In this document: in pieces, positions 49,078-61,300 of the stretch
Layout of the letters: each line of letters starts with the position of its first letter
How positions within the stretch are numbered: position 1 is the first letter of the stretch
DNA from: Amoebophrya sp. A120
Lineage: Eukaryota > Sar > Dinophyceae > Syndiniales > Amoebophryaceae
NCBI GenBank assembly: GCA_905178155.1
Contig: CAJINV010000002.1
Span: forward strand, 8,810,225 to 8,874,224
DNA: 64,000 bases
Direction: 5' to 3'
Program-made: the position numbers and the translations under genes
Notes under the pieces: generated by a model
The model's input: the letters and a program-made list of their open reading frames with translations, nothing else
Database searches by the model: none
What the model was told of the DNA's origin: nothing

Positions 49078-49777
49078 CGAAATTAATGGTAAAGGTGTAG
49101 ACCAGGGCCCCTGGGACCAGGGCCCCCAGGACCAGGGCCCCCAGGACCAGGGCCCCTAGGACCAGGGCCCCTGGGACCAGGGCCCCTACGGACTGGGGCC
49201 CCTACGGACTGGGACCCCTACGGACTGGGGCCTCTACGGACTGGGGCCCCAGTCGTGTCTCAGAATCTGGCGTCCCGGAATCTGGTGCGCCGGCGTCTGG
49301 TTCTGGATGAGTTGGGGCGTCGCTCTACGTACAAAAAAAGCACAGCTCGACTTTCATAGTGACAATTTGAGATGTCTCTCGTTAGCACTTTGAGCTGCAT
49401 CCCTGTCCACTCAAGAAGTGCTTTTGCTGGGAAACATTTCGAATACAAACGGCGCCCGTCGGTCGTGGCGTCTGACTGTGCTTCTTTATTTTTCATTTCA
49501 TGACTCGGCGGCAGCTGTCGCTACTTGGCGTACCTCCTGGCCCGATGCTAGGACCTACATGTCATGACATGCGTACTTGGTGGCCCAGATACGCTGGTAG
49601 ACAGCTCCGGTTCCGGCCGCGCCTCGCCGTGTACCAGATTCCGGGACGCCGTTCAGTCCGTAGGGGCCCCAGTCCGTAGGGGCCCTGGTCCTGGGGGCCC
49701 TGGTCCTGGGGGCCCTGGTCTGAGCAGGGGCCCTGGTCTGAGCAGGGGCCCTGGTCTACCCGGATACCGAAATTAAT
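49078..49777. mobile_element. Foldback / MULE-like element with 10-bp TSD
   Basis: CGAAATTAAT occurs at 49078-49087 and 49768-49777. Between them lie 680 bp whose ends are long inverted repeats: outer GTAGACCAGGGCCCC against GGGGCCCTGGTCTAC. Each arm then has a tandem array of 15-18-bp GACCAGGGCCCC-type units and an exact 18-bp inner pair (49269-49286, 49633-49650). The centre shows no convincing transposase frame, so it is non-autonomous. Ten-base duplications fit Mutator-like elements; subrepeat-built arms fit foldback elements. It ends about 20 bp from the stop of the neighbouring glycosyltransferase, likely in its 3' UTR. Confidence 0.9.
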
Positions 49778-49794
49778 CTCCAAGGCAGCTTCCG

Positions 49795-52390
49795 TCAGGC
49801 CAATGTCCAAAAGTAGAAACCGACAGAAGACAACGAATTAATTGAACTCAATTCTCGTTTACTTGGATTTGTCTTTCCAATCCGCTCTGTAACGTCATCC
49901 AATTGTGTGTCGCTTGTGGTCGTTATGGAATACAAGTGCGGTGGTGGGGGCACAACTCCTGAAGTTGTCTTGCATAGAAGCGCCTGCCTGTAGAGCTGCC
50001 CCATGACCGCCTCGCGGTCGAGAAGCTTCGCACACGTCTTGGACCCGTGCCCCGCATTCGAGTTGAACATGTGGTAGGCGGTACGTAACAGCGGGTGTGG
50101 ATCTTTCAGGCGCCCTACCTTCGGATTCCAGTAGGCAGCGTTCATGACGGACAGATAATACGTTTCCGGCGGTATCGGCACGAAGTTTTCCGGCACTCTG
50201 TATGCTGCGCAAAACTATTTGATAGATGCACCAATCGAATCATCAAAAACACAGCTCGCTGTTTTACGCTGAACATCTCGGTTGGGAGCACGAAAGTCTA
50301 TATAGCACGAACAAAAATTTCAATCTTTCAATAGAAATGTTGACCCATGCAGTAGATGGAGTTGCAATCATGTTGGACATCGCTGCTATGTGTCCACCGT
50401 GACAGTCGTGGTGCATGCTACAATTTTTACGCAAGGCATAGGTTGTAGCATATGACGACGTTGGCAGTCGTTTTTCCTGATCTTGCTTCTCCGGCACTAA
50501 CATAGAACTCCTTCAGACCGGAGCTTCCGACGGGAAGCGCCAGTAGCTGCTGCTCGTGTGTGCCGGTTTTGTACCCCATCACCGGATTCACCTTCGCGGC
50601 CCCCACGTAGGCGGCCAGCTGGTTTTTCTCCTTGTTGCTAGCTCCAGGAAGCTGGTCTCCTTCGCCACTGGCCGCACCTGTGCTGGACGAGGGTCCTCGT
50701 GGTTGCGCGATCTTGAAGCCCACCTTGTGCGAGATGCCCTCGCCCAGCTGCGTCCAGGGGATGTGGCATTCCACCTTCGGGTTGGCCATGCAGCAAATTT
50801 TCTCCTCCTTCAGCTCCTTCATTTCTTTGCAGTGCGTGGTCAGTGCCTTCTTCTGCCGCCGCCACACCTCGTCCATGTACTCGCTGCCCTTGGAGGACCC
50901 CAGAAAATTACTGCTGTACCAGCCGCGCAGGCAGTTCTGCCCGTCGCCCTCGTAGCTCAGCATCTCCACCGGGGTCAAGGACGAACCAAGAACCCCGGAA
51001 GGATCATTTGCGGACGAGGTGGAAGTAGCAGCTGCAGAAGGTCCTCCTGTTAGCATCACAAACTCCTGGTAGGCGTCCTGCACGGACTTGTCAAAGGCAG
51101 GGTCCGCGCCGCCGGTGAGCAGCAGACTGAACAGTATCTTCGGATGCACGTCGCGCTGCATCAGGATGTCCGTATCGAGGTAGATCCCACCGTTGTGGTG
51201 CAACACCGCGTACCGCACCGCGTCGGACTTCGCGGCGCTGTACGGCAGCCGAAAGTACTCGTCCGGAACGTCCTTGATCCATTTCCGCACATTCTGGTTG
51301 TTCAGCAACACGATCTTCGGCTCGATAAAGTGCACCACTTTCCTTTCCGACGGCGCTGGGTGATCTTTAGTATCGCCGGCCGCCGGTCCGCCGGGGGCGA
51401 TTACCCGCAGGTGCTGCCGCCAAGACTCCAGGTTCAGCCGCATGTAGGGTTTCAGCGATACGTGCCCCGGAGACACCAGCTCGTACTCCCCGAGGGCGAA
51501 CAAGTGGAGCGTAAACCTCGCGGAATTCGGGGGTACTCCCGTGGACGCTCCGGTGGACGGAAACGTAGACGTCGCGCCTCCAGAAGATACGACCGTGCCT
51601 CCTGCTGCTGCACCGGGCTAGATTGTGCGGAAAAACTGTATGCATTATGTATCGGTCTCAAGAACTCATGTGAGTGCAGTTGCAGTTGTAACGGTTCCGC
51701 TTCCGACGTCCACCGTGTTGCAATCAATCACAAATTCGCAATGTTGGAAAACGCTTTTCGTTTTCTCTGTGACTTTAGCGCATGACGCTAATGCATTCAA
51801 GGTGGCGCCGCCAGAACCTCCTGAAGTTCTCTTTTTTCTTTATCGTGCTGATGCTGAGCGCAAAATTTGTGCAGTACACACATGTGCAGCTGCTGGAAGA
51901 ACTAAAAAAATAAATGCAGTGAGTTCATCCGCAGTGCTTAAAGCTTACAGTTTTTTCGCTCGTCGATACCAGTTGCAGAAGCAGGGTTCGTTTGCTCCCG
52001 AGCTTTCGCATCGGACGTTGATGGAGCAGATGGGACGGTGGTAGAACTAGAGGTTGGCGTAGCACTCGAACTGGAACTGGAGGGTGAAGGACTCCTGCCA
52101 AAGATCCAAGACAACAAGTCAAAGTATTCTCCCTGGTTGTTCCTGCTGCTATTTTTTCTGCTTGCGGAACTGGTTACTGGCGAAGCTGCTTCTGCCACAG
52201 GCGTCCTCGAGAACTTGTTTCCGACGGAATACATTCTTATCGGCGGAGCGTGCAGTCGTTTCAACGCGAAGTAAAAGCAAACAAAGACGAACCCGAACGT
52301 AAGAAACAAACGGCGAGCGAAGGGACCGGAGCAGCTACTGCACGGAGACCCCCGGTCCCTACCCGAAGAGACGGAGGAATAGCTCGGCAT
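49795..52390 (-). CDS. GT32-like glycosyltransferase, type II membrane protein
   Basis: Exon 1 (52390-about 51950) has a short cytosolic start, one membrane anchor (LFLTFGFVFVCFYFALKRL) and a Ser/Pro/Thr-rich stem. Exon 2 (about 51618-50442) carries the catalytic core: a conserved AAKSDAVRYAVLHHNGGIYLDTDI, where SD...RY...GGIYLDTD is the DXD signature of GT32 sugar transferases, with DTD expected to bind the metal and nucleotide sugar. A Cys pair (KICCMANPKVEC) follows. Exon 3 (50199-49795) adds RVPENFVPIPPETYYLSVMN and NSNAGHGSKTC. The layout fits a Golgi enzyme. The donor sugar is unknown. The exon 1-2 junction is uncertain: GTAAGC and AG are present but their phases do not match. Confidence 0.82.
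50200..50441 (-). mobile_element. Introner-like intron with inverted ends in the GT32 gene
   Basis: Arms TATGCTGCGCAAAA (50201-50214) and TTTTTACGCAAGGCATA (50424-50440) pair imperfectly. Removing the insert joins VVICYN to RVPENFVP in frame. No canonical pair that I tested does so. A target duplication is not clear. Confidence 0.55.
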
Positions 52391-53972
52391 CGTTTCGTGC
52401 AAATATTTCTTGATAAATGAAAACGAAGCGGAAAGTTAAAACTTGGTCAACTCGACGAAAGCGAATAACTGACAACAAGGTAGGCGAAAGATGAATCGAA
52501 AAATTTTGTTTCTCTGAAAAAAGCACTGCATTCATATTCTACCTTCGTAAACGTCATATGTGTGGAGTCTGATACTTATTTTCGAAGATCTTCGCACCAA
52601 ACAATCGCGGTACAGAAAAAAGCGACCGCTGTGCTAGAAACCACAAATTCTCTCACATTTTTGTTTTTCGCTCTCTGCTCGTCAACGTGAAAAAATGCAC
52701 TTTACATCTATAAAGAGCTTCCCTCCCCCGGTATGGACATGTTGCGACAGGTGAAGCCAAGCTAAACAGCAAAAGTGCTATATCTTAAAAATGGCTTGGT
52801 TCTGCAAGAACGAAAATCATCTTTCTCCAAAAGTTAACATCCCAATGAGAGAGCTGCCACAAAGACAGGTTCCCTCCGGACGAGCAGCTTTCTTCAGTCT
52901 CAATAATATTTTCGCCACTTAGCCTTACTTTCATCATGAGGTAAACCAATTTCATCGTGCAGATTTCAAGATTTTTCTTCGTTGGAACGTCAACATATTG
53001 ATACAAAAATGCAAAATAATTTCGAAACAAATATATTTATATTCAAGTTATCTGCGAAACTGAAACTCGTATCAGTCTGATCATATATCCTTACTCTTAA
53101 ATGCTGCGATAATCCAGTGCTCTAAGTTCAAAGGTGGATATGGATCCTTCACACCTGCGCGCCATATTAGTAACCGTTGCAACTAATTTCAGTAAATTCC
53201 TAGTAGGCTGGTCATCGATGCTTCAGATTCTGCTTCGGCCGAGCTCGTTACGCACCTTCTCTGACAAACACAAACCGGACTGATTGGTATTTGCAAGATA
53301 GTTTCAGGAGAGACCATAGCTGATGCTTTTCGTTTTCTATTATTTAACAAGATTTGAATTCATTTTCTTTTTTCAATTTCAATAAACTGCACGTATAATT
53401 TTCAAATGTTTCACTTATCCACCACACCCTGGAGGAGACCCCCATGCGCCCCCCGTTTTGTCGCGATCTACTGCGCCGGCCCCGGCTGCCCATGGCCCTA
53501 TCCAAGAAAAGAACTATGTTTAGTGGTAGTGCTGTAGGAGCTTCTTTAAACCAACGGCATGACAGAATCAGAAATAAGAAAGCTGAAGTTGTCCTGGAGA
53601 GCTGCAGCACAAGATGAACGCGAAACTACTCATGACATGAATGTCCGGCATGACAAGTGCAAATGTCTTGCTTCGACTGCATCACAGGAGAGCTACACCA
53701 TCAAGACGACAGTTCTTTTTCTTTTATTTTCCGTGGATAAACTCCCTGTCATGTTCGTCCACTTTTCGCCCAGCGATATCCTGTGTAAAAGCGCCGCACC
53801 TAGCCCAGATTTCTCATTCTCTTAATACTCTTTCTCATGCAAAGCTGCATACAACCCAGGATGTGTCTTATGCGCGGTCAGCCCCATCAGCAGCATATTC
53901 AATTACTAGTCGCAAAAAATATCTCGTGCTTTGCTCAGGATGAGCACGTGGATTCTTGATTCAAGCCAAAGA
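52391..53972. other. Spacer with a stray introner-like end
   Basis: No gene is supported in about 1.6 kb. At 53776-53798 the sequence TATCCTGTGTAAAAGCGCC matches the terminus of the PGDH intron insert; no matching right arm is seen. GGCATGACAAG near 53650 resembles the intron motif. Confidence 0.55.
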
Positions 53973-56900
53973 TCATGCGTGACTTGTCTGACTGATTTTC
54001 CCTTTGCGACTGGTGGGTACGACGTTTTTAGTACTCGGGATAGACCAGCTCCTGTAGCTTGCCGCTTTCTCTCTCGCTTGGTCCCTCTTCTCCTGCATCC
54101 AGTCCCTCGCCGCGCGCATCCTTCGCCCGGACGCTTGGTACATGCGATACACAGGCTGCACGACTCCTGACTCCACCCTGCTCACACCCGCATACACATT
54201 TGTGATGCCCATCCAGTCGATCGCACGGCGCAACCACTTGGGAGCAGCAACAAGCGGAACTTCCAGGAAGTGCCGTCGAAACAGGCCCGCGTCCTCCTCC
54301 GGCAACCGTTCTTCCGACCGCTTTGCCAATTTCGCCAACTCCCCCGTCATTGCGATGTTTTCCCACGCGGCCCCGATCACGACCTGCAAATACGACATCG
54401 TCAACTGCATATAGCGATCAAGAGCCTCGCTCTCGCTAGTGGTATTAGCCACGGCGTGCAGTGTAAAACTCAGCGTTTGGTATCCGTTCAGCCACCGCTT
54501 CACGAAAGCAGTGTAGAACTTGAGGAACATGGGAATCGGCTCGAACATGTTGTAGCTCATCAAAAATTCGTCGAAGGCCGCTATCTGCACATTCGTCAGC
54601 AAAACCGTCGGATCGAGAGATCCGGTGGGCTGGTGGGGCTCCGAGTCCACTGCGGCGTCCCCTTCGTCGTCATCTTTTTTGAGAAGAAACGACGAGTACG
54701 GTGCGAGGCCCCGCATGGCTCGATGTGAAGAGAGGCCCCCGCGAGGAAACATTTGCTGTTGATCCCGCTGTAGTTCTGCTGGCGCGCAAGCGGACCCGCG
54801 GCAAAAGTCTTCCTGGTCCACTTCCTGCAGAAACGACGGCGCAGCGTGGTTCGAGGACGAAGCACCTGCCGCTTGTGCTTTTGCCGCCGCCCCTCTCTTT
54901 TCCTTCGACCGTGCGGCACGCAGAAAACTGTCCAAAGCAGCATCGCCCGCTGCGAAAATGGACTTCACCACGCGCCTCTTTGCGTCCTCGTAGTTGGCCG
55001 GCGCGATTCCCTCCGGAGGCGAGGGCTTGAAGTTCGTGCCCAGAATGGGCGCCACGGTGCTTTCCCAAAACTGCCATCGCGCGTCGTCGTCCGGCAGGCC
55101 ACTCGTGGTGTTGCGGATCAGCGCACCCTCCAGAAAACACATCATGTAGAGAAACAACCGGTCGCACAGTGCGTAGTGCTGCGGTAACTTCTGCACAATC
55201 CCGAAATCAATGAAGGAAAAGACGCCACTGTACCGCTCGCTGGCAGGGCTCTCCAGCTGGGACTGCGTCGCGAACAAAATGTTCCCCAAATGCGGGTCCC
55301 CGTGGAGAAACCCCTCCGCGCCGTGCGCGGGGCACGCCTCCCGTTGCCACACCATGTAAGCTTGAATGTACGATTGCATAGCCATCTCCCAGTCGGTCAC
55401 GCGTTTGCCCTCCTTTCCCTCCGCGATCTGCTCGTTCCGCAGGTTCGTGTACGTGTCGCCCGGCGCGCGGTCAAGCACCAAGACGGCGGTGGAATTTGCC
55501 AGCACCGCGGGCACAGTGATCTTCAGCGGCTTCGTGTGCCCCTCCAGCGGCATCTCCTTGTCGTACCGCCGAAACCCCTCCTGAAACGCCTCAGTTTCCT
55601 CCCCCATGTCAAACTCGCCCCGGGACGCGTCCACCAGGTTTCCCAGCAGGTACTCCTTTCATGGACTGAAAAAAGTTTGCCACAGCGGTTGCTTTTTTTA
55701 TGCAGCGCATCAATGTATTTTCTGGCACCACAACTTTCTCTTCTTGTGCTGCAGATGACACATCACAAAGGAAAACCTCACGCACACACAGGGCCTCAAT
55801 TGTGGGAATATGCATTTATTTTTCCGCATCACCTCCTTTGGATACGATACTTTTTCTTTTTGTTTTTGTAAATCGCAAAAATGAACGATCGCAACGAACT
55901 TTTTTCGCTCAAATACTTTTTCACCAGGTTCTAGTCCAATAGCAGCAGTTTTCACGTACTCCTCCTCGGCGTCGAACTTCGCTTGCACGCCCGCACGCAC
56001 GATCTTCCCGAACGCCTGCTTCGGCGCGGGGAACGTTTGCAAATCGCCCGTCCCGCAGTTGTCCGCGTTTATCAAGGACAACGACACTCCCACGGCGATG
56101 CTGGCCCGGTTTTTCGGGTCCAAGTCGATTTCGTACAGGGGGTTGCAGGTCGGCAGGACCTTTGCGCCGAAGCCGAGTCGGGGCGGGTAGGACAGTCGCA
56201 GCGTCGCATTCTGGGTCGTCGCATTGTAGCGGAACTGCACATCCTTCAAGGCGTTCAAGCTTTCCAGCTGCAGTACCATCGCGGCCACGGGGGGCGTACG
56301 CAGCTGGGATTTAAACTTCGCCAGCTCCTGCCGGATCAAAGCGAAGTTTGGGCCCGCACGGTAATCGTCCGTGCCTTCGCCGAAGTTCTGGATCATTTTG
56401 TGCAGCACCGGCCCCGCGTCCTCGAACATTTTGACGTGGGCGCGACAGTCATACTCGACTTTGGTCCGGTAGTCATCCACATCGGTCTCCATGAGCTCCT
56501 TGTGCAGCGCGATCATCGGAATCTTCACGGCCTTTCCGATTTTCTCGAAATACGAGGCAAAAAACTGAATCGTCGCAACGCGCTCCGCCAGCGGTGCCAG
56601 CTCGCGGTAGTCCCTGCCTCCCGCAAAAGTTGGAATCAGGTGAAACCCCTCGGCGTAAAGGCAGGTTTTCTCCTCCCGGTTCTGCATGTCCACCGCGATC
56701 GCGTTTTCCTTCTGGACGTACGGTGGCCGCATCCACGCGGAAAATTCCGTCGCGCACTTGGGGTGCGTCCTGCCCAGCAGGTTTTCCAGGGTGATCTCGT
56801 CCAAGTCCCGTTGCTGCTGTTCCGACAGAACCGCACTCTTGCAGTCCTCCAGCGTGCCGCACAATGCGCGAATTTGCGCTGCGTCAGCGCGCAAAAACCA

Positions 56901-57293
56901 GTTGCCCACCAGAACATCTGCAATCTCTTCCACAACCTCCGCCGCGGCTACCACGCCCTCCTGTACCGCTTCCGCACCCTCCGCCACGGTTTCCGCGACG
57001 TCGTCAACGAGAGGTTCAACATCATCGCTGTTCTCAGTAGCAGGTTCCGCTTTCTGCCGCTTTTGCACGAAGGCCCGCGGGGATGGGAAATTTTGCTGCG
57101 AACTAGTGCTGGCATCCTCTTCGTCCGTGCTAACACGGACCGTCGTTGGTTGTTCCGGGGACTGACCGTTTGCGGCGGTTGCGAGGCACAGAGAGTGGCT
57201 TCCCGCCCCGATTGCCACGAAAGCAGCAGCGACAAGCTGGCCTCGTCGGTTGAGTAGAGTGAGACCGCCTTTTTGACTCATTTGCGTCATCAT
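53973..57293 (-). CDS. ABC1/UbiB-like atypical kinase, copy 1
   Basis: Two exons (57293-55917, 55655-53973) joined by GT-AG; EPGEK meets EYLLGN, matching copy 2 (AGKKYLLDN). About 1020 residues. The N-terminus has a hydrophobic stretch (LVAAAFVAIGAGSHSLCLA) that could be a signal or an organelle transit sequence. A conserved Cys-containing region follows (IRALCGTLEDCKSAVL, THPKCATEF). GPVLHKMIQNFG resembles the KxGQ motif of ABC1 kinases, with GQ not kept. GFLHGDPHLGNILF matches the family HADPHPGN loop and FSFIDFGIVQKLP the DFG motif. The A-rich nucleotide loop is not obvious (RASIAVGVSL). Family members act in coenzyme Q metabolism in mitochondria or plastids; whether this divergent form does is unknown. 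Confidence 0.8.
55656..55916 (-). mobile_element. Intron with inverted ends in ABC1 copy 1
   Basis: Spliced by GT (GTATTT) and AG (GAAAG) in frame. Near the ends, CTGAAAAAAGTTTG (from 55666) and CGAACTTTTTTCGCTC (to 55910) form an imperfect inverted pair. Copy 2 has no intron at this point. Confidence 0.5.
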
Positions 57294-58395
57294 GATTGTG
57301 ATCTTCGTTTATTTCCAGTGCACAGTATCTCAGATGAGAGCCGAAAGATCAAAATCCAAGACCGTGCTATCTACGATACACCATGCCATGCACGAGAGAC
57401 CCGCATCCAAAAAACCTTAACCTTGCTTGTAATTGAAAGACAGGCTATATTATCTACGGGAGTTCTAGCACGACTTCAAATCTATCATGCTACACGATGA
57501 ATTTTTCATGAATAGACAGGGACAGCAAGATCCCGGGTACCTACGAAAAAGCTTCACTTGTTCTATGGCAACAACGACTACCATGCTGGGCGGCGACCGC
57601 GACCCTTTGGTGTCAAAGCTACTTAAATGCCGACACAAACCCGAACGACGAAGCCAATAGCAATACGAGTACGACAGCATTATCGTTGCTTCTACTAGAT
57701 TGATCTACTAGATCTTGATTTTTATACATCTCATGCATCCTCGAGGCTGGTGGAACCCAATGCGGCGCCGTTTAATTTCCACGATCACGAGTACAAGATA
57801 ATTACGAATTCATTGATAATGCGATTGCTTTCGCGACGCCTACGGAACATTCGTCGTCCACGGCAATCACAATCAGCCTCCGGGGACCGGGGGTGCTGCT
57901 TATGCACTTGACTTTTTTTTTCTTGTGCCATAATTTAACCTTTGATTACTGTACAGTCCATTTTTGCCCTTTGTTCATATACAAGTACACAAGCGAAGTT
58001 GTAGTCCTGCCGTACTCGTCAACCAAGACATCTAGTCTACACCATCATACAGGTATTATTTCAAAGGTATTATCTATCAAACCGCGATATTCATAACTCA
58101 AACTGCTCTCCTTCAAATTCGATATGAATTTGTGACACGGTGTGAGTACTTCCGACTGATCGTGATGTGCACCTTTGTTGGTACGAGAGTGATGATTTAT
58201 TTCTGCTGATGCTGCAAAAATTTTGAACGTAAGTGAAAGTCAAACTCAAAGTTAGATGGAAACATAATAATTGAGAAACAAGGTAGTGGTACAACTCTCT
58301 GCATCATCTCTTTAAATTGTTCAGGTGATGGCGATGGGCGTAGTTTTTAGTTTACCCCCGACACTTTCCCTCCGTCCTTCTTCTTTTCTTGTGTT
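57294..58395. other. Spacer between the two ABC1-like copies
   Basis: About 1.1 kb, AT-rich. No gene or remnant of a third copy is seen. Confidence 0.55.
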
Positions 58396-61300
58396 TTACT
58401 TTTCCTCGGAAGTAGCCGCACCACCACCACTTCCACGCATCGCCCCCCACGCCTTCCGGATCTCGTCGACCCCAGACTGATACTTTTCCATTAGCCATGC
58501 CTTGGCGGACGCAAGCCTGTTGCCGACGGACGCTGCCTTGTCGCCCAGGGTGAAAATTATCGCACGAAAAAGGTTTTTCACTGAGGTCGTTCACTTTCTA
58601 ACATCTGCAACATTACAAAAACTTTACAGTGAAACAGTTTTTTCTTGCGATAAAAATGTTCTCGACGCCAACAAATTTGACTGCCTTGCGGATCATTCCC
58701 ATCCTCCATGAATCCGGATCGAGGTGGTCGAATTTCTTCAGTACCATGGGTTCGAGGAACTGCTCCCGGAACACGGCCACGTCTTTGTCCGGCAGGACCT
58801 ATTCTCGGCAAAAGTATCGCACTCTTCGTACTAATTGCTGTACAGCATGACAGGTCTGGTTTCACCATATCTTCAGTCGGGTCCCCACCTAGAAGTTCAG
58901 CATTACAAGTTGAACCTTCCTCCTTCTGAAGAAATTCGTAAATGCAGTTTCTCGTACCACCACTACGACCTAGTGCGATACTATTGCAATGCATAGGACC
59001 TCCTTCATTCGATGCGCTATGCGCGCAAACTCCCCGGGCGGCGACATGGTTTCTTCGGCGGACGACGTCTTATCCAAGAAAAAAGTGTGTAAAAAGTGCA
59101 AGAAAGACTAATGAAAGTAAGTAAGTCTGTGCTGTAGAAAATGCAAGACATCAGTCGAGCTTGTTGTGGTATCGCCTTTCCGTCAGACTCTCTTTTCATA
59201 TCTACTTGCACTAGTGCCGTGGGTGTCGTCCGGTCGTGACCGTCCGATAGATGCCCATGGCCCATGGCAAACCTTCTGTGTCATCCGTGAAGACGCTGCT
59301 GATCGAACAGAGTACACTATTAACACAGCTTTCCTCCTGGATACGTGAGTACCTCGATGTACAAGTCCAGGATTAGCTCCGCCCCTGGCCTAGGAAAAGC
59401 CTTCCTGAAGACCTCACTTTCTTTCCCGAACGCGTACAGCATTGAGTGCTGCAAGTTCAGGTAGCCGGTAATCCACCGCTTCGTGAAGGCGGTGGACCAC
59501 TTCAGGAACTCGGCGAACTGCTCGAACTGGTCGTAATTTTTCATCACAATTCCGAAGGCCGCAAGCTGCACTTCCGCGACCAGGTTCGGAAGAGTGGTGG
59601 TGGTGGTCGTCGTCGAGGTCGTGACTCCTGCATGCAGAAACGAGGAACCGGAACTGATCTTCGACATCCCCTGGTCCTCTCCAAAGAGAAAGAAGTCTTC
59701 GAACTGCAGCAGCGGAAACAAAGGACTAACACCAGGCGCTGCCTGCTTTTCTTCGTTGCGGTCCGCCGCAGCAGTGCGCGACACTTCACGTTCCGAGGTA
59801 GCGAGGAAGGATGAACTGCTGCTCCTGCTCTTCTCGTCGTCGTACGTAGCGAAAGTACTAGAGGACATCATGGACAAAGAAGTCGGCGCCGCACCAGTAT
59901 TTTTTGCTCCACTACTCGCCTGGAGCTGCTGCTCGCGCTCCAGCTGCAGAGTTTGATGTTCATACTGAACAAAAGAAACTTGACCCATAGTCGCGTTGGT
60001 GTCTTCCGTATCATGGAAAAACTGCTGGGACAAAAACGAGCTTGCTGCACCTCCTGGCTGGTGAAAGTCGAGCCACTTCCGGAGCCCCTTGTCTGCCTCC
60101 GCGAACACACTTGCCACCACTGCCTTCTTTCGTTCCTGCCAGACTGCCGGGTCGTTCTCGGTTGGGTTCGGCGACACGGCCAGGAACTTCGTACCCAGGT
60201 TGGGCTCGACTTTCTCCCGCCACAGGTTCCAGCGCGCCTCCTCGTCCGGCGACCCGTCGGGTTTTCGCAGCAGCGTGCCCTCCAGAAACGCGATAGAAAG
60301 CCGCATGATGCGCGCACAGAGGTAGAAACGCGGTGGCAAATCCGCCGAGATACCGAAGTCGATGAAGGAAAACTCGCCCGTGTACCTCGCGTCGTCCCCA
60401 CCGTCGAGGTCCTTTCCGTCGGCCCACAGAATGTTTCCAAGGTGCGGGTCGCCGTGCAGGAAGCCCGACCTCTCGTTGCCAGTTGGGCAGGCCTGCCGCT
60501 GCCACAGTTTGAACGCCGCCAGGTACGCCGCCATGGCGTCCGGCCAGTCGGTTACGGTGTCCACGGTCTTGGCTGGCGGGGTAGTGGACTGCGTGCGGTC
60601 TTCGGTGGTGGCCGCGAGCTGACGGTTGCGAAGGTTGAAATAGGTGTCGCCGCGCGCCCGGCCCAGCACCAGCACCGCGGAGGAGTTGAGAAGCACTTCG
60701 GGCACGGTGATGTGCAGCGGTTTATCCCGGTGGAGTTTGTCGCTCTTGTGAAAGGCGTGCGACTTGTATATGGCCTCCTCAGTTGCTTTTTACATCATTC
60801 TGTCAGCTGTAGTTACATACCCGCCAACGTTTTTTATTGTGGCACACCAGCTAGAGCTGCAGCAAAGGGAGACACTGACACGCACACGCTGTGCCGTTCG
60901 CATGACAAGTTTTGGAAAAATCTTGATGCTATGTATTTGAGGCATCCATCTCTATCTCAGATTTTTTGTGATGCGAAGCTATATGAGAACGGGAAAACAC
61001 GACGTCGCGCAGATTTTAAATGACAAATGGATTGGCCAGCATGTAGCAGTTGAGACGTCGAGTGTAATATCTTCACCTGAGGAGGCCATATTGTAGCGGT
61101 GCCGGCCCATCTCGTAGGCCTCCTTTTCGCCGGAGAAATCGAACTCGTCGCGCGAAGAGTACACCATGTTGTCCAGCAAATACTTTTTCCCGGCGGTAGT
61201 GAGACCAAAAATGTTCGCACTCTCGACGTAGGCAGCCTCCGCCTCGAATTTCCCCTCCACGCCGGACCGCAGGACCTTTGCGAAGGCGTTCTCCGGGGCC

